Shown in pieces: positions 52,738-60,681 of a stretch of DNA of 64,000 bases. The notes beneath the pieces are model-generated. The model searched no databases. It worked only from the letters and a program-made list of their open reading frames with translations, and had not been told where the DNA came from. How positions within the stretch are numbered: position 1 is the stretch's first letter; the number at the start of each line of letters is the position of its first letter. The stretch covers positions 60,487-124,486 of the forward strand of contig CAIMWO010000087.1 in NCBI GenBank assembly GCA_903845195.1, in the 5' to 3' direction. The position numbers were made by a program, and so were the translations under genes. This DNA comes from an uncultured Phycisphaerales bacterium. Its GTDB lineage: Bacteria > Planctomycetota > Phycisphaerae > WQYP01.

Positions 52738-52808
52738 GCTAGAAGGAATTCCGGGGGGAAATCCGGAACAGATAAATAAGAAACGTTTCTTTTTTGGGGG
52801 GACAAATA

Positions 52809-53240
52809 ATGTCCAACGCAACACTAGGATTTGGAAGCCAAATTTACAAAAAGGCTTCCGGTGATACGGACTTTGTGAAGATCGCACAATCCAAAGATTT
52901 GAAGTCGCCGGAAAGCGAAGTAGCCAAGGTGAAAATCACCAATAACGATTCGCCCACCAGCCCCGGACCTAGCCAAGAATACATTCCGGGGATGATTGAT
53001 CCCGGTGACATGGAATTCGATTGGGTCTATGTTAAGGCCCAACAGAAAATCCTTTACGCCCATTGGGCAGGCCGGGATATCGTCCAATTCAAAGAAGTGT
53101 TTCCGGACGGCAGCGGGTACACGTTTGGCGGATTCATTACGAAGGTTACCAACGAGAGCAAAACCGAAGACGAGGCCATTTCCGGCAAGGTTTCAATCGC
53201 CTTGACCGCAGCCGCACAATTTTCAGACGCCTTGAGCTAA
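52809..53240 (+). CDS. Major tail (tube) protein
   Basis: A 143-residue beta-rich protein starting MSNATLGFGSQIYKKAS, with a long G run about seven bases before ATG 52809. It follows the tail-tube pattern: a first strand with FGSQIY, DLKSPESEVAKVKITNNDS, the conserved EYIPGMIDPGDMEFDWVY loop, and an end with FGGFITKVTNESKTEDEAIS, GKVSIALTA. The position between tail terminator and chaperones is exactly that of the tube protein in siphoviruses. Confidence 0.85.
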   Translation: MSNATLGFGSQIYKKASGDTDFVKIAQSKDLKSPESEVAKVKITNNDSPTSPGPSQEYIPGMIDPGDMEFDWVYVKAQQKILYAHWAGRDIVQFKEVFPDGSGYTFGGFITKVTNESKTEDEAISGKVSIALTAAAQFSDALS

Positions 53241-53256
53241 CGGGGACGGGAATTAA

Positions 53257-53565
53257 ATGAAGACTCTACTTTCCAAAGGCCGGAAGCGTTCGGAAATCGA
53301 TATCGACGGGGACAAAATCATCCTGCAAGAGCTTTCACTAGCAGATAGTGCCGGTTTGAAGCAGCATGATACCGACGATGAGGCAGCCATAACGCTACGG
53401 CTTATCGTGGCCTCGATTATCGACGCAGACGGCAAGCGGGTTTACAGCAATACAGATATTCCCGCCTTGCGGGAAGCGTTGACGTTGACGACCTGCAAGG
53501 CCATCGGGGAAGCCATCGGACGGCTTAACGGTTTCGACGGGCCAAAACAAAGCCCAAAAGCCTAA
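53257..53565 (+). CDS. Tail assembly chaperone G
   Basis: A 102-residue chaperone that coats the tape measure during tail assembly, in the place of lambda gpG. It starts MKTLLSKGRKRSEIDIDGDK and contains QELSLADSAGLKQHDTDDEA and ALTLTTCKAIGEAIGRLNGF. Just before the TAA stop the reading frame passes the heptamer CCCAAAA (codons CCA AAA), and the -1 frame is open from there into the next frame. A small share of ribosomes is therefore predicted to make a GT fusion. Confidence 0.8.
   Translation: MKTLLSKGRKRSEIDIDGDKIILQELSLADSAGLKQHDTDDEAAITLRLIVASIIDADGKRVYSNTDIPALREALTLTTCKAIGEAIGRLNGFDGPKQSPKA
53553..53559 (+). promoter_or_regulatory. Programmed -1 frameshift site CCCAAAA
   Basis: C CCA AAA in the zero frame is a canonical X XXY YYZ slippery heptamer, one codon before the G stop (GCC TAA). 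After slipping, reading continues at 53559 in the -1 frame with no stop until 53900. A 3' hairpin stimulator is not obvious, as is often so in tail chaperone genes. Confidence 0.75.
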
Positions 53566-53900
53566 CCGCTAACGAGCTTTTCCCGTTTCGACTTTGCGGT
53601 TTGCTGGGGATTGACCACCCGGACTACTTGGCGGAACGGCTAACCCCGAGGCAGTTAGCGGATTGGGCCGACGTGTACGCCGCTGATCCGTGGGGGGAAC
53701 AGCGGGCCGATATGCGGATGGCCAGAACCGTTTGGGCCATTTTCCAGAGCCCGAGGAAACAGCGGATCAACGAACGGGATTATCTGTTTACGTTTTCCGC
53801 CGCCGAAGCCGCCCCGCAGACGCCGGAAGAATATCAAAGCGACTACCGGGCCAAAGCCCACCGGATGTACGCCTTGCAAAACCAGAGATTCAAACGCTAA
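53559..53900 (+). CDS. Tail assembly chaperone T extension, made by -1 frameshift
   Basis: The -1 frame from 53559 adds 113 residues to G, giving a GT protein of about 214 residues. The added part is a clear T-type domain: ANELFPFRLCGLLGIDHPDY, LAERLTPRQLADWADVYAAD, PWGEQRADMRMARTVW. It has no ATG and no ribosome site of its own; the only in-frame candidate near the conserved region is TTG 53601, inside the conserved sequence. Frameshifting is thus the best explanation. GT bridges G and the tape measure and tail tube during assembly. Confidence 0.75.
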   Translation, partial: SLTANELFPFRLCGLLGIDHPDYLAERLTPRQLADWADVYAADPWGEQRADMRMARTVWAIFQSPRKQRINERDYLFTFSAAEAAPQTPEEYQSDYRAKAHRMYALQNQRFKR

Positions 53901-53915
53901 CCGGGGGAACGGGCC

Positions 53916-56306
53916 ATTTCTAAAACACTCACAAATCTACACGTTGGACTCGGAGGCAGCGCCGCCGGTTTGGCCTCTATGTTTGCCGGAGCCGTGGGAC
54001 AGGTCCACAGTTTCGGCGGCGCAATGGCCGAGGCCGGTAGCAAGCTAATGGAATGGGTGGGAGTGGGAGCCGCTATAGAAGTGGGACGGGCAGCCGTTGA
54101 CCACTTGGCCGAATCCATTAAATCCGGTTTTGAGGTAGCGGAGAAAATCGAGAATGCCCAAATTGCAATGACTGGCTTGGCCGGATCGGCAGAGAATGCC
54201 ACGGCCATAATCACCCATTTGAAAAACCTATCCGTATCATCGGGACTTGGTTTCGACGAATTGACAGCCGCCACGAAAAAGCTAATGGCCATCGGCGTCA
54301 GTGCCGAGAAAATCGAGCCGCTAATCCGGAGTATCGGGGACGTGGCAGCCGGAACCGGGGCCAGCCTATCCGATATGGCCGAGGTTTTCGTTAAGGCCGA
54401 AGGCCGGGGAAGCATCACCGCCAAAGAGCTAAAGAGCTTGACGGCGCAAGGCATACCGATTGTGGCAGAACTTGCCCGCCAATTCGGGACCACCGCCGAA
54501 GGCGTAAAACAGTTAGCCGCTAACGGCCAAATCGGTTTCGCCCAACTTCAAAAAGCTTTTGAAAGTATGTCCGGGCCGGGAGGCCGTTTCGCTGGACTCA
54601 TGGACCAACAGGCAAACACCGTAGGCGGGGTTTGGAAACGGATTGCAACCAGTATCGGATTCAGTAGCGCCGAAATCATCATGCAGCTAGAGGAGGCTTT
54701 TGATTTGCGAGGAATCCTGCAAAGCGTAATGACGGCCATTCCCGTTATCACCACGTACATAACGAACGGCATCACACTGCTAACCCCATACCTGCAAATG
54801 GCGGAAGCTTGGATTTTCCGGGGACTTGGGGCAGTTTGGGACACGATCAAAGGACCATTGGCCACCGCCTTTAATTTCATCGCCGGAATCTTGCCAGCCA
54901 TTCCCGATTTAATCGGATCAGCAATGGGTTATTGCTGGGAAATCATACAATCCGTTTGGGGTTCTATCTGGGGTTTCATCGGGCCGATTGTTACCGCCAT
55001 TTATGACGTGATTGCCACGAACTGGGAGGCAATTGTAGAAACGACCGTGGGATTTGTTATGGCCGTGGTGAATGTTTTTGAATCTGTTTTCACCGCCTGT
55101 TATGGCATCGCCCAATCTATCTGGGATGGCATTGTAACGATTTGGAACGAAGCCACGGCCTTTATCACCGGCCGCACCGCCGACGCCGCCAACGCCAACG
55201 TTACCGCCTTTACCAGCATGTACGATATGGTTTCGTGGTTTGTGAATGGCCTCAAAGACCTTTTGAACGCCGCCGCTTTCACGCTTAACCACTGGCAGGA
55301 CGCCGCCGAAATCGTTGGCCTTGAAGTGATGTTGGCATTTATCACGCTTGGCAATCAACTGGAATATGTTTTCACCACCGTGATTCCATACGCCATAAAT
55401 TACGGCGTGGCGTACCTAAAAGATTTTGGGGGGATGACCACCACCATTATCAAAAACATTCTGGCAAACATCTTAATGTTTGTGGAATCGATTCCCGGAC
55501 TTCTGACAGGAGAACTATCGTTCCGTGATGTAGTGGGCCAATTTGCGCCCATCACAGAAGCTTTCGCAAGCGAAATGAAGAAGCTACCAGCCATGGCAGC
55601 CAGAGTACCGGGCGATATGGAAAAGGCCATGACGGGGGAACTCAACCATCTAGAAGGAAAATTCGCCGAAGGCTTGGGAGGCTATCTTAACGGAGCCGAT
55701 GAAAAAGCCCATAACGCCGCCAAGAAGATAACCGACGCTTTGAACGCCGGATTAAATAACGTGAAACACCCCAAAGATTTGGGACTTGGCTTTTCTCACA
55801 AAGACCTAAACCCCGTTATCCGCCCGACCGTGAACAATGACGACCTACACGCCACTTTGCACGTTGAGCTAAAACTAGGAAAATTGACCCGATGGGGATC
55901 GGCGCAAGCGTTAGCCCAGCAATCAGAAATAGCCAATCAGATACGTATGCCGCTTATGCCGGGAGTGAATCGCCCAACAAACGCACCGCCGACGAGGCCG
56001 GGAGCAACGCCCGCCAAGCCAGCGACAGCCACACCAGCTAACAGCAATGATCCAATGAATCTGGGATGGGATGAACCGACACCAAAGGCCATCGATCTAA
56101 ATACTACACCATCGACGCTAGGAGACTGGGGGACGCCAGCCGCACCGGCCGCACCACGGCCAGCCGCAGCCATCGCACCAAAAGACGATAAGCCAGCAAC
56201 CGGCAGTACATCACCACTAGAAAATATGGCCGCACTTATGGCCGAAATTCGCCGCTATATCGTCAAATGGGACTCTAACCCGCCACTGGCGGAAGTGAAT
56301 ATGTAA
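53916..56306 (+). CDS. Tape measure protein, probable ATT start
   Basis: The long protein that sets tail length. The coding pattern begins at ISKTLTNLHVGLGGSAAGLA, upstream of the first ordinary start (TTG 53970). GGGGGA (53903-53908) lies seven bases before ATT 53916, so an ATT start is proposed, giving 796 residues. The N-terminal third has the tape-measure pattern (AMTGLAGSAENATAIITHLK, LGFDELTAATKKLMAIGVSA, AKELKSLTAQGIPIVAELAR). Several hydrophobic segments follow at about 250-460, and the tail is Pro/Ala/Thr-rich. The stop overlaps the next start (TAATG). Confidence 0.88.
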   Translation: MSKTLTNLHVGLGGSAAGLASMFAGAVGQVHSFGGAMAEAGSKLMEWVGVGAAIEVGRAAVDHLAESIKSGFEVAEKIENAQIAMTGLAGSAENATAIITHLKNLSVSSGLGFDELTAATKKLMAIGVSAEKIEPLIRSIGDVAAGTGASLSDMAEVFVKAEGRGSITAKELKSLTAQGIPIVAELARQFGTTAEGVKQLAANGQIGFAQLQKAFESMSGPGGRFAGLMDQQANTVGGVWKRIATSIGFSSAEIIMQLEEAFDLRGILQSVMTAIPVITTYITNGITLLTPYLQMAEAWIFRGLGAVWDTIKGPLATAFNFIAGILPAIPDLIGSAMGYCWEIIQSVWGSIWGFIGPIVTAIYDVIATNWEAIVETTVGFVMAVVNVFESVFTACYGIAQSIWDGIVTIWNEATAFITGRTADAANANVTAFTSMYDMVSWFVNGLKDLLNAAAFTLNHWQDAAEIVGLEVMLAFITLGNQLEYVFTTVIPYAINYGVAYLKDFGGMTTTIIKNILANILMFVESIPGLLTGELSFRDVVGQFAPITEAFASEMKKLPAMAARVPGDMEKAMTGELNHLEGKFAEGLGGYLNGADEKAHNAAKKITDALNAGLNNVKHPKDLGLGFSHKDLNPVIRPTVNNDDLHATLHVELKLGKLTRWGSAQALAQQSEIANQIRMPLMPGVNRPTNAPPTRPGATPAKPATATPANSNDPMNLGWDEPTPKAIDLNTTPSTLGDWGTPAAPAAPRPAAAIAPKDDKPATGSTSPLENMAALMAEIRRYIVKWDSNPPLAEVNM

Positions 56307-57172
56307 TGACCACAGTAAACGAAATCGGGGCCAAAGGACTGGCGGACGGAGACATTAACGAGGAACGGGCCAGCCGCTTTTTTCTTGTCAGAAGTAGCAC
56401 ACCCATTGACGCCGTAGCCGCCGCCACGGCATCCGGAATCCCGGACTATTTCGACCCGCACCCCAGCAATTCCGCCTATCTGCTAAAGAACAAACGAGGC
56501 CGGGCCGTATCAGAAGATTCGGGCCGCTACGCTTGGGAAATCCAGCTAGATTACTCGAATCGCATCATCCATCCGCTAGATATGCCCGCACAAATCGAGT
56601 GGGATTTTAGCGAAGCCAGTGAAGCGTATTTTCTGGATTGGTCCACACCCGATCCGAAGCCCGTCAAAAACAGTGCAGGCCAAAACTTTGAGGCACTCCC
56701 CGAGAGAGAATCCGGCGTGATCGTATGCCACATAACCAAAAATGTAGCCACCGATTTTGATACCAGTCTATTTTTGTCAGCCCGTGAAAACGTGAATAGT
56801 GCCGGATTCACGGTGGACGGGGTTTCGTTAGACGTACACCAAGCCAAATTCAGCGGCGCAAATGTTACACCGCCTGCATTGTCAGCCGGGGAGTGGTTTC
56901 GTACTGTCAAAATGACCTTGAAATTTAAACAATCGTGGGATGATGTTTTCAATGATGAAGGCTACCAGCAATTGGCCAGTGACGGCATAAACCTAGTAGA
57001 TTGTTACACCAACGCCACCGACCCAAACAACAAGCCCGAAAAAGTGGTCAAACCATGGCCATTGGACGGCACGGGCCATAAGAAGGCCAACGCCACGGAC
57101 ACCCCCGAACCACTGACATTTAAACCGTATGAGGAGCTAGATTTTGCGGACCTATCCGCACTATTGAGCTAA
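56306..57172 (+). CDS. Distal tail/minor tail protein
   Basis: A 288-residue protein immediately after the tape measure (TAATG overlap), the position of the distal tail protein. It is beta-rich with few recognisable motifs: ASRFFLVRSSTPIDAVAAAT, RYAWEIQLDYSNRIIHPLDM, EWDFSEASEAYFLDWSTP, LDVHQAKFSGANVTPPALSA. No enzyme motif or membrane segment is visible. The call rests on position and composition. Confidence 0.6.
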   Translation: MTTVNEIGAKGLADGDINEERASRFFLVRSSTPIDAVAAATASGIPDYFDPHPSNSAYLLKNKRGRAVSEDSGRYAWEIQLDYSNRIIHPLDMPAQIEWDFSEASEAYFLDWSTPDPKPVKNSAGQNFEALPERESGVIVCHITKNVATDFDTSLFLSARENVNSAGFTVDGVSLDVHQAKFSGANVTPPALSAGEWFRTVKMTLKFKQSWDDVFNDEGYQQLASDGINLVDCYTNATDPNNKPEKVVKPWPLDGTGHKKANATDTPEPLTFKPYEELDFADLSALLS

Positions 57173-57177
57173 AGACC

Positions 57178-58344
57178 ATGGCCAAAGACTTTGGATTTTC
57201 TAACGACGCCGCCAAGCGGATCATTGCCTCGACCCGAGCGTATGAACGTAGCGGGCCAAATACCGTAGGCCCGCAAATTGGGCCGGTACGCCGTGATGTA
57301 TCCGGGCAATGGTGCAAACTCGGGGACGCAGCCGCCTTTTCTGGCAACAAAAACATCTATAAATATGCGTGGAAAGTACAACGGGCCAAAACGGACGGCT
57401 GGGAAGACGTGCCCGATGATGATCCAAATTGGATTTTGTCAGGCACTACCAGCGAGCGTTATGCGTTGAACGGCAGCGAATCACAAAACACAAACGACCA
57501 GCCGCAGGTTATGCCATATCCGCCCGGTGCGATTGTCTGGATGGAATTCGGGTGGGAGTGGACCGGTTCAGCATGGCAGCAAACCCGCCGATTTGGTCAG
57601 ACACCGCCCGGCATCGCCATACAAGGCTATAACTGTTTTAGCAGTGTATGGACCACGACGAACGACCTCGACAAACCGAACCAAGACGCAATTATGCTTT
57701 TGGATTTCGGGCCAGATTTCGCCGTGGAATTCCCATATCCCGACCAATACTATGGCCGGGTAGATTGGCGTGGGCTTGGCGTAGGCTGGGAAGCCGAATA
57801 TCCGGAAGGCTCATGCAGCGACAAAGAAACCCACCCCACGAGCGGAGATTGTGGAGACACAGACGGAACATTCAATTTCCCGAACCGCATTGTGTTCGGG
57901 ATGAATGACACCTCGATAGCTAGTGTGAACTGGAAAAACAGTGAATACACCGCCACCGATCCAGCCATCCGAGTGTTCACCGCCTCGGGAACCGTTTGGA
58001 CCTTGAAATTGTCAGACGGGGACGGGGACACCGCAGATATCGAAATGGCCAACGATATCCATTTTGACAGCACCGGGGACGGGGTAACTAGCGTTAAATG
58101 CGCCCCCGGTGATGCGCCGGGTGATGAGTGCGCCGGACGCACGGCAAAAGTTACGTTTGGATTTCCTACCACCGTAGAAGACGGGGACGGAATGTACCTG
58201 ATCCGAAAAACTGTCAGCAGTGGCACCGCCTCATACGATTGGCTGGCACCGCCCGCCGACGATGGCAAGCGTTATTTTCTATCGATTGTCGGGACCACTA
58301 TGTTGTGGATTGCCGGTAGCGATTGCGCCGCCTCGGGGGGATAA
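57178..58344 (+). CDS. Tail tip protein, unknown family
   Basis: A 388-residue secreted-style virion protein without signal peptide, rich in Gly, Asp, Trp and aromatic residues (DGWEDVPDDDPNWILSGTTS, VWMEFGWEWTGSAWQQTRRF, PGIAIQGYNCFSSVWTTTND). A Cys-bearing loop lies in the middle (GSCSDKETHPTSGDCGDTDG), and the C-terminal beta repeats end in ACAASGG-like residues. It sits between the distal tail protein and another Cys-rich protein, so it is probably part of the tail tip that meets the cell surface. No family was recognised. Confidence 0.6.
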   Translation: MAKDFGFSNDAAKRIIASTRAYERSGPNTVGPQIGPVRRDVSGQWCKLGDAAAFSGNKNIYKYAWKVQRAKTDGWEDVPDDDPNWILSGTTSERYALNGSESQNTNDQPQVMPYPPGAIVWMEFGWEWTGSAWQQTRRFGQTPPGIAIQGYNCFSSVWTTTNDLDKPNQDAIMLLDFGPDFAVEFPYPDQYYGRVDWRGLGVGWEAEYPEGSCSDKETHPTSGDCGDTDGTFNFPNRIVFGMNDTSIASVNWKNSEYTATDPAIRVFTASGTVWTLKLSDGDGDTADIEMANDIHFDSTGDGVTSVKCAPGDAPGDECAGRTAKVTFGFPTTVEDGDGMYLIRKTVSSGTASYDWLAPPADDGKRYFLSIVGTTMLWIAGSDCAASGG

Positions 58345-59190
58345 ATGGCCGACAATGTTTCTATCGTTCATGCCACCGGATCATCCTATGATTTGCTTTT
58401 GATCGATTCCAGTGGCCATCCGATCATCAGCGAAAAATGCGCATGCGATCAAATAAATTGCACCCATTGTGCGGGTGCATGTTTCGGAAACAGCCTATCA
58501 ATTCACTGGACTTGGACGACCGCATCGATATCCACCACCAACATCATCGACGCTGCGGGATATACTCCGTCGGACATAGTTGCGGCATGGAACGTTTCGG
58601 GGTTTGGTATCAATAGTGCGGATGAGGATTTAACCGCATATCACTCGGATGGCGGCTCTAGCTCTCCGGGACCAGATTGCGTGGTATCCGGCAGCGATCA
58701 CGTTTTTGGCTGGTGGACCGGAACGTATAGCAGTCAAAGTAGTTTAGAGTTTATCAGCAAAACAGGTGGTGGTGCGGGAACCGGGGGATGGCAGGCGGTT
58801 TTGGAAGTTTTCCTTTCAGGAACATTTGCCGGAGCGGGTGCGGGATTTGTGAATTCGACCGCCAACTATACCGCTAACATCGGTAATGTATGCGGTTTTT
58901 CTGGCAGCTACCATGAGCCGGTATATTTTAGTTGCGGCGTCGTTATTGATTGCTACTATACGCTGGCAATTACCGTCACCGGCAACGATTGCTGCTATTG
59001 CACGGCCGCCGATGGATGCCAGCATCTAACCGCCGCCGAGTGTGATGGAAAATGCAGCAATCCATCAGGAGGCAGCCCAGCCCCAGCCGGTGGACAGCCC
59101 GCCGCCAGCCAAGCCACACCAGCCCCAGCCAACCCGAGGCCAATCACGCCCCGCAAACCATGCAGCGGATGTAGCCGGGCCAAACGGTAG
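58345..59190 (+). CDS. Cys-rich tail tip protein
   Basis: A 281-residue protein directly abutting the previous gene. It has a Cys cluster near 32-48 (CACDQINCTHCAGACFG) and a central Ser/Gly/Thr-rich beta region (FGWWTGTYSSQSSLEFISKT). A second Cys cluster near 210-235 reads NDCCYCTAADGCQHLTAAEC. After a Pro/Ala linker the end is CSGCSRAKR. The many Cys suggest either metal-binding knots or disulfides formed outside the cell. It is probably a receptor-facing tip or fibre component. No family was recognised. Confidence 0.6.
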   Translation: MADNVSIVHATGSSYDLLLIDSSGHPIISEKCACDQINCTHCAGACFGNSLSIHWTWTTASISTTNIIDAAGYTPSDIVAAWNVSGFGINSADEDLTAYHSDGGSSSPGPDCVVSGSDHVFGWWTGTYSSQSSLEFISKTGGGAGTGGWQAVLEVFLSGTFAGAGAGFVNSTANYTANIGNVCGFSGSYHEPVYFSCGVVIDCYYTLAITVTGNDCCYCTAADGCQHLTAAECDGKCSNPSGGSPAPAGGQPAASQATPAPANPRPITPRKPCSGCSRAKR

Positions 59191-59222
59191 ACCATGCCAC
59201 CGCCAGCCGATACCATGGCGAC

Positions 59223-59699
59223 ATGACCACCCAACCCCCACCCCACCAGCCCCGTCAATTTTACAGCAAGATACACGGCGTCACCCACGGGAACCGTCAG
59301 AAGATCGTACGCAAGCTAAAAATCGGGGAAGTGTTGAGGCTTACACCCGAGCGGGATAACCCAGCCGATCCAAACGCCATCCTGATTACCCGAAAGAATG
59401 GCCAGCAACTCGGGTACATCGGCAGAGAATTGGCCGGTGATATGATGCGGAAGTTTGGCCGGGGGAGGCAGTATTCTTGTATTGTCTCAGACTTGACCGG
59501 GGGAACGCCAGACTATCCGCACCATGGCGTCAATATTCTACTGACAGAATACGAGGCCGGGCCATCGGCACCGCCCAAACCCCGCCGCCCATTCCGCCGC
59601 CTACTCATATTTGCCATAGTCCTGATAGTGGCCATGTTGGGGACGTGTATCGGCCTACCGTTGATCGCTGGCATCTATCATATAATGACTAGCCGGTAG
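59223..59699 (+). CDS. HIRAN domain protein with C-terminal membrane helix
   Basis: A 158-residue protein. Residues about 14-110 match the HIRAN pattern: FYSKIHGVTHGNRQKIVRKL, then GEVLRLTPERDNPADPNAIL, NGQQLGYIGRELAGDM and a final NILLTEYE strand. HIRAN domains recognise DNA 3' ends or damaged DNA and occur in helicases and nucleases. Here it stands alone and is followed by a Pro/Arg linker and a strong membrane helix (residues 127-149, LLIFAIVLIVAMLGTCIGLP). It is the last full phage gene before attR, a usual place for accessory genes. A membrane-bound DNA-end sensor, exclusion or defence role is possible. Confidence 0.7.
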   Translation: MTTQPPPHQPRQFYSKIHGVTHGNRQKIVRKLKIGEVLRLTPERDNPADPNAILITRKNGQQLGYIGRELAGDMMRKFGRGRQYSCIVSDLTGGTPDYPHHGVNILLTEYEAGPSAPPKPRRPFRRLLIFAIVLIVAMLGTCIGLPLIAGIYHIMTSR

Positions 59700-59721
59700 A
59701 CCACGCCCCGGAGAACCGCCC

Positions 59722-59964
59722 ATGAAAATCTTCAAAATCTTTGAAAAACTTCGAAGTACTGTATTGACAACTCGGGCCGGGGCCCCGTTAGGCATGCGTC
59801 GCCAACCCCACTCTCGCAACTGTCGCCTTGTCCCTTCAATGAATCACCTGACACTACAGCGTCATCGTATTCCGAACTCGATGCTGCTAAACAGCCGACA
59901 AGTCCTAGATGGTACAATTGGAGGAAAGACGTTGGCGGATATTCAAATACGGGAGATGATTTAA
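59722..59964 (+). CDS. Phage ORF crossing attR, C-terminus replaced by host DNA
   Basis: GGAGA seven bases before ATG 59722 supports translation of MKIFKIFEKLRSTVLTTRAG, which runs into attR. In the prophage it continues in host DNA to 59964 (80 residues, no family). In the circular phage the same frame reads through attP into ASILITVIRWIWQKATSNIV and ends 54 residues long, overlapping the integrase start in another frame. It may be a small attP-spanning gene or a chance frame; the ribosome site is the main support. Confidence 0.35.
   Translation: MKIFKIFEKLRSTVLTTRAGAPLGMRRQPHSRNCRLVPSMNHLTLQRHRIPNSMLLNSRQVLDGTIGGKTLADIQIREMI
59758..59795. other. attR, right prophage junction
   Basis: Phage half ACTGTATTGACAACTCGGGC joins host half GGGGCCCCGTTAGGCAT through GGGGCC (59779-59784). 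The host right arm CCCCGTTAGGCAT completes the REP-like hairpin whose left arm is at attL. The phage half also holds TTGACA (59764-59769), the -35 half of the promoter rebuilt in attP. Host DNA from 59785 to 60035 shows no convincing gene. Confidence 0.85.
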
Positions 59965-60035
59965 TTCTCAGGTGGATTTGTTGCTCAATTTATCCAATCG
60001 CAATTTGGTGATTTCCTTACAGGAAGGATTCAAAA

Positions 60036-60410
60036 GTGACAGGCAAATGCACGTTGGCTGAGTTAATCGTTCGAGTACGTGGCGCCTTCGCTTATTGGGA
60101 TCTACACGCCCCTGATGATTTTCCCGTGGAAGACAAAATGGATTTGGTGAAGCTTGTTGAGCAGATAAATCGTTGGATAAATGAAATATGCGAGCGGAGT
60201 CGCGATAACAACAATCGGCATCTCTTGCGTTTGTGTTTAAAGGAGCTCGGCCAATCGTATGAGGCTCATTGCAGCGGAGATAGCGAGCGGTGCGATTCAC
60301 TTTATTGCGATGCAAAGCGACATTTCGAAGAATCCCTTTCCGCCAAGAAAAAGGCAACAACTTTTGTTGTAGCGCCCGATGGGCAAACTCAAAACTTAAA
60401 AAAAGAGTAG
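60036..60410 (+). CDS. Hypothetical host protein
   Basis: A 124-residue soluble, mostly helical protein starting at GTG 60036 with AGGAAGGA upstream. It has clusters of charged residues and five Cys (KCTLAE, NEICERSRDN, LRLCLKEL, AHCSGDSERCDSLYC) but no recognised metal pattern. GC is lower than in the adjacent ubiA-type gene, as in other orphan genes of this window. It lies 250 bases beyond attR, so it was near the insertion site before the phage arrived. Family unknown. Confidence 0.55.
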   Translation: MTGKCTLAELIVRVRGAFAYWDLHAPDDFPVEDKMDLVKLVEQINRWINEICERSRDNNNRHLLRLCLKELGQSYEAHCSGDSERCDSLYCDAKRHFEESLSAKKKATTFVVAPDGQTQNLKKE

Positions 60411-60523
60411 TGGCACCCAAGGCGTGGCATGGCGTTTTGTTCAGCATTTGCACGCTGATGTTAGGAAGGTCTTGAAGAGGAAGGCGGCTGTGTTCGTGGG
60501 AAGATGGCCATCTCTTCCTTTCT

Positions 60524-60662
60524 TCCACATTTGTGCCCATTTGTGTTCATTTGTGGTCCCATCCCGTCATCTCCCCCGTTTTCCCCTCATCCCCTTGCCA
60601 ATCGAATCCCAAACCCCGAAACTTCCCCCTGACTTATAACCCATAACCCATAACTCTTAACT
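60524..60662. repeat. Decamer and heptad arrays
   Basis: 60524-60557 carries TTTGTGCCCA / TTTGTGTTCA units with 10-bp spacing. 60631-60662 carries CCATAAC units with 7-bp spacing that end 19 bases before the prenyltransferase start. Confidence 0.7.
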
Positions 60663-60681
60663 AAAACATCGGCCCCAACCC

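Larger units (their letters stand above)
32605..59780 (+). mobile_element. Siphovirus-like prophage with serine integrase
   Basis: About 27.2 kb between att sites. It holds integrase, replication protein, small and large terminase, HK97-type portal, protease and capsid, connectors, tail tube, tail chaperones, tape measure and distal tail genes, all on +. Its base composition is lower in GC than the host, and it contains almost none of the host heptad arrays (one short GAATTCA-type array at 38871). No endolysin and no classical repressor were recognised, so its ability to lyse cells is uncertain, although the structural set looks complete and undamaged. Confidence 0.93.
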
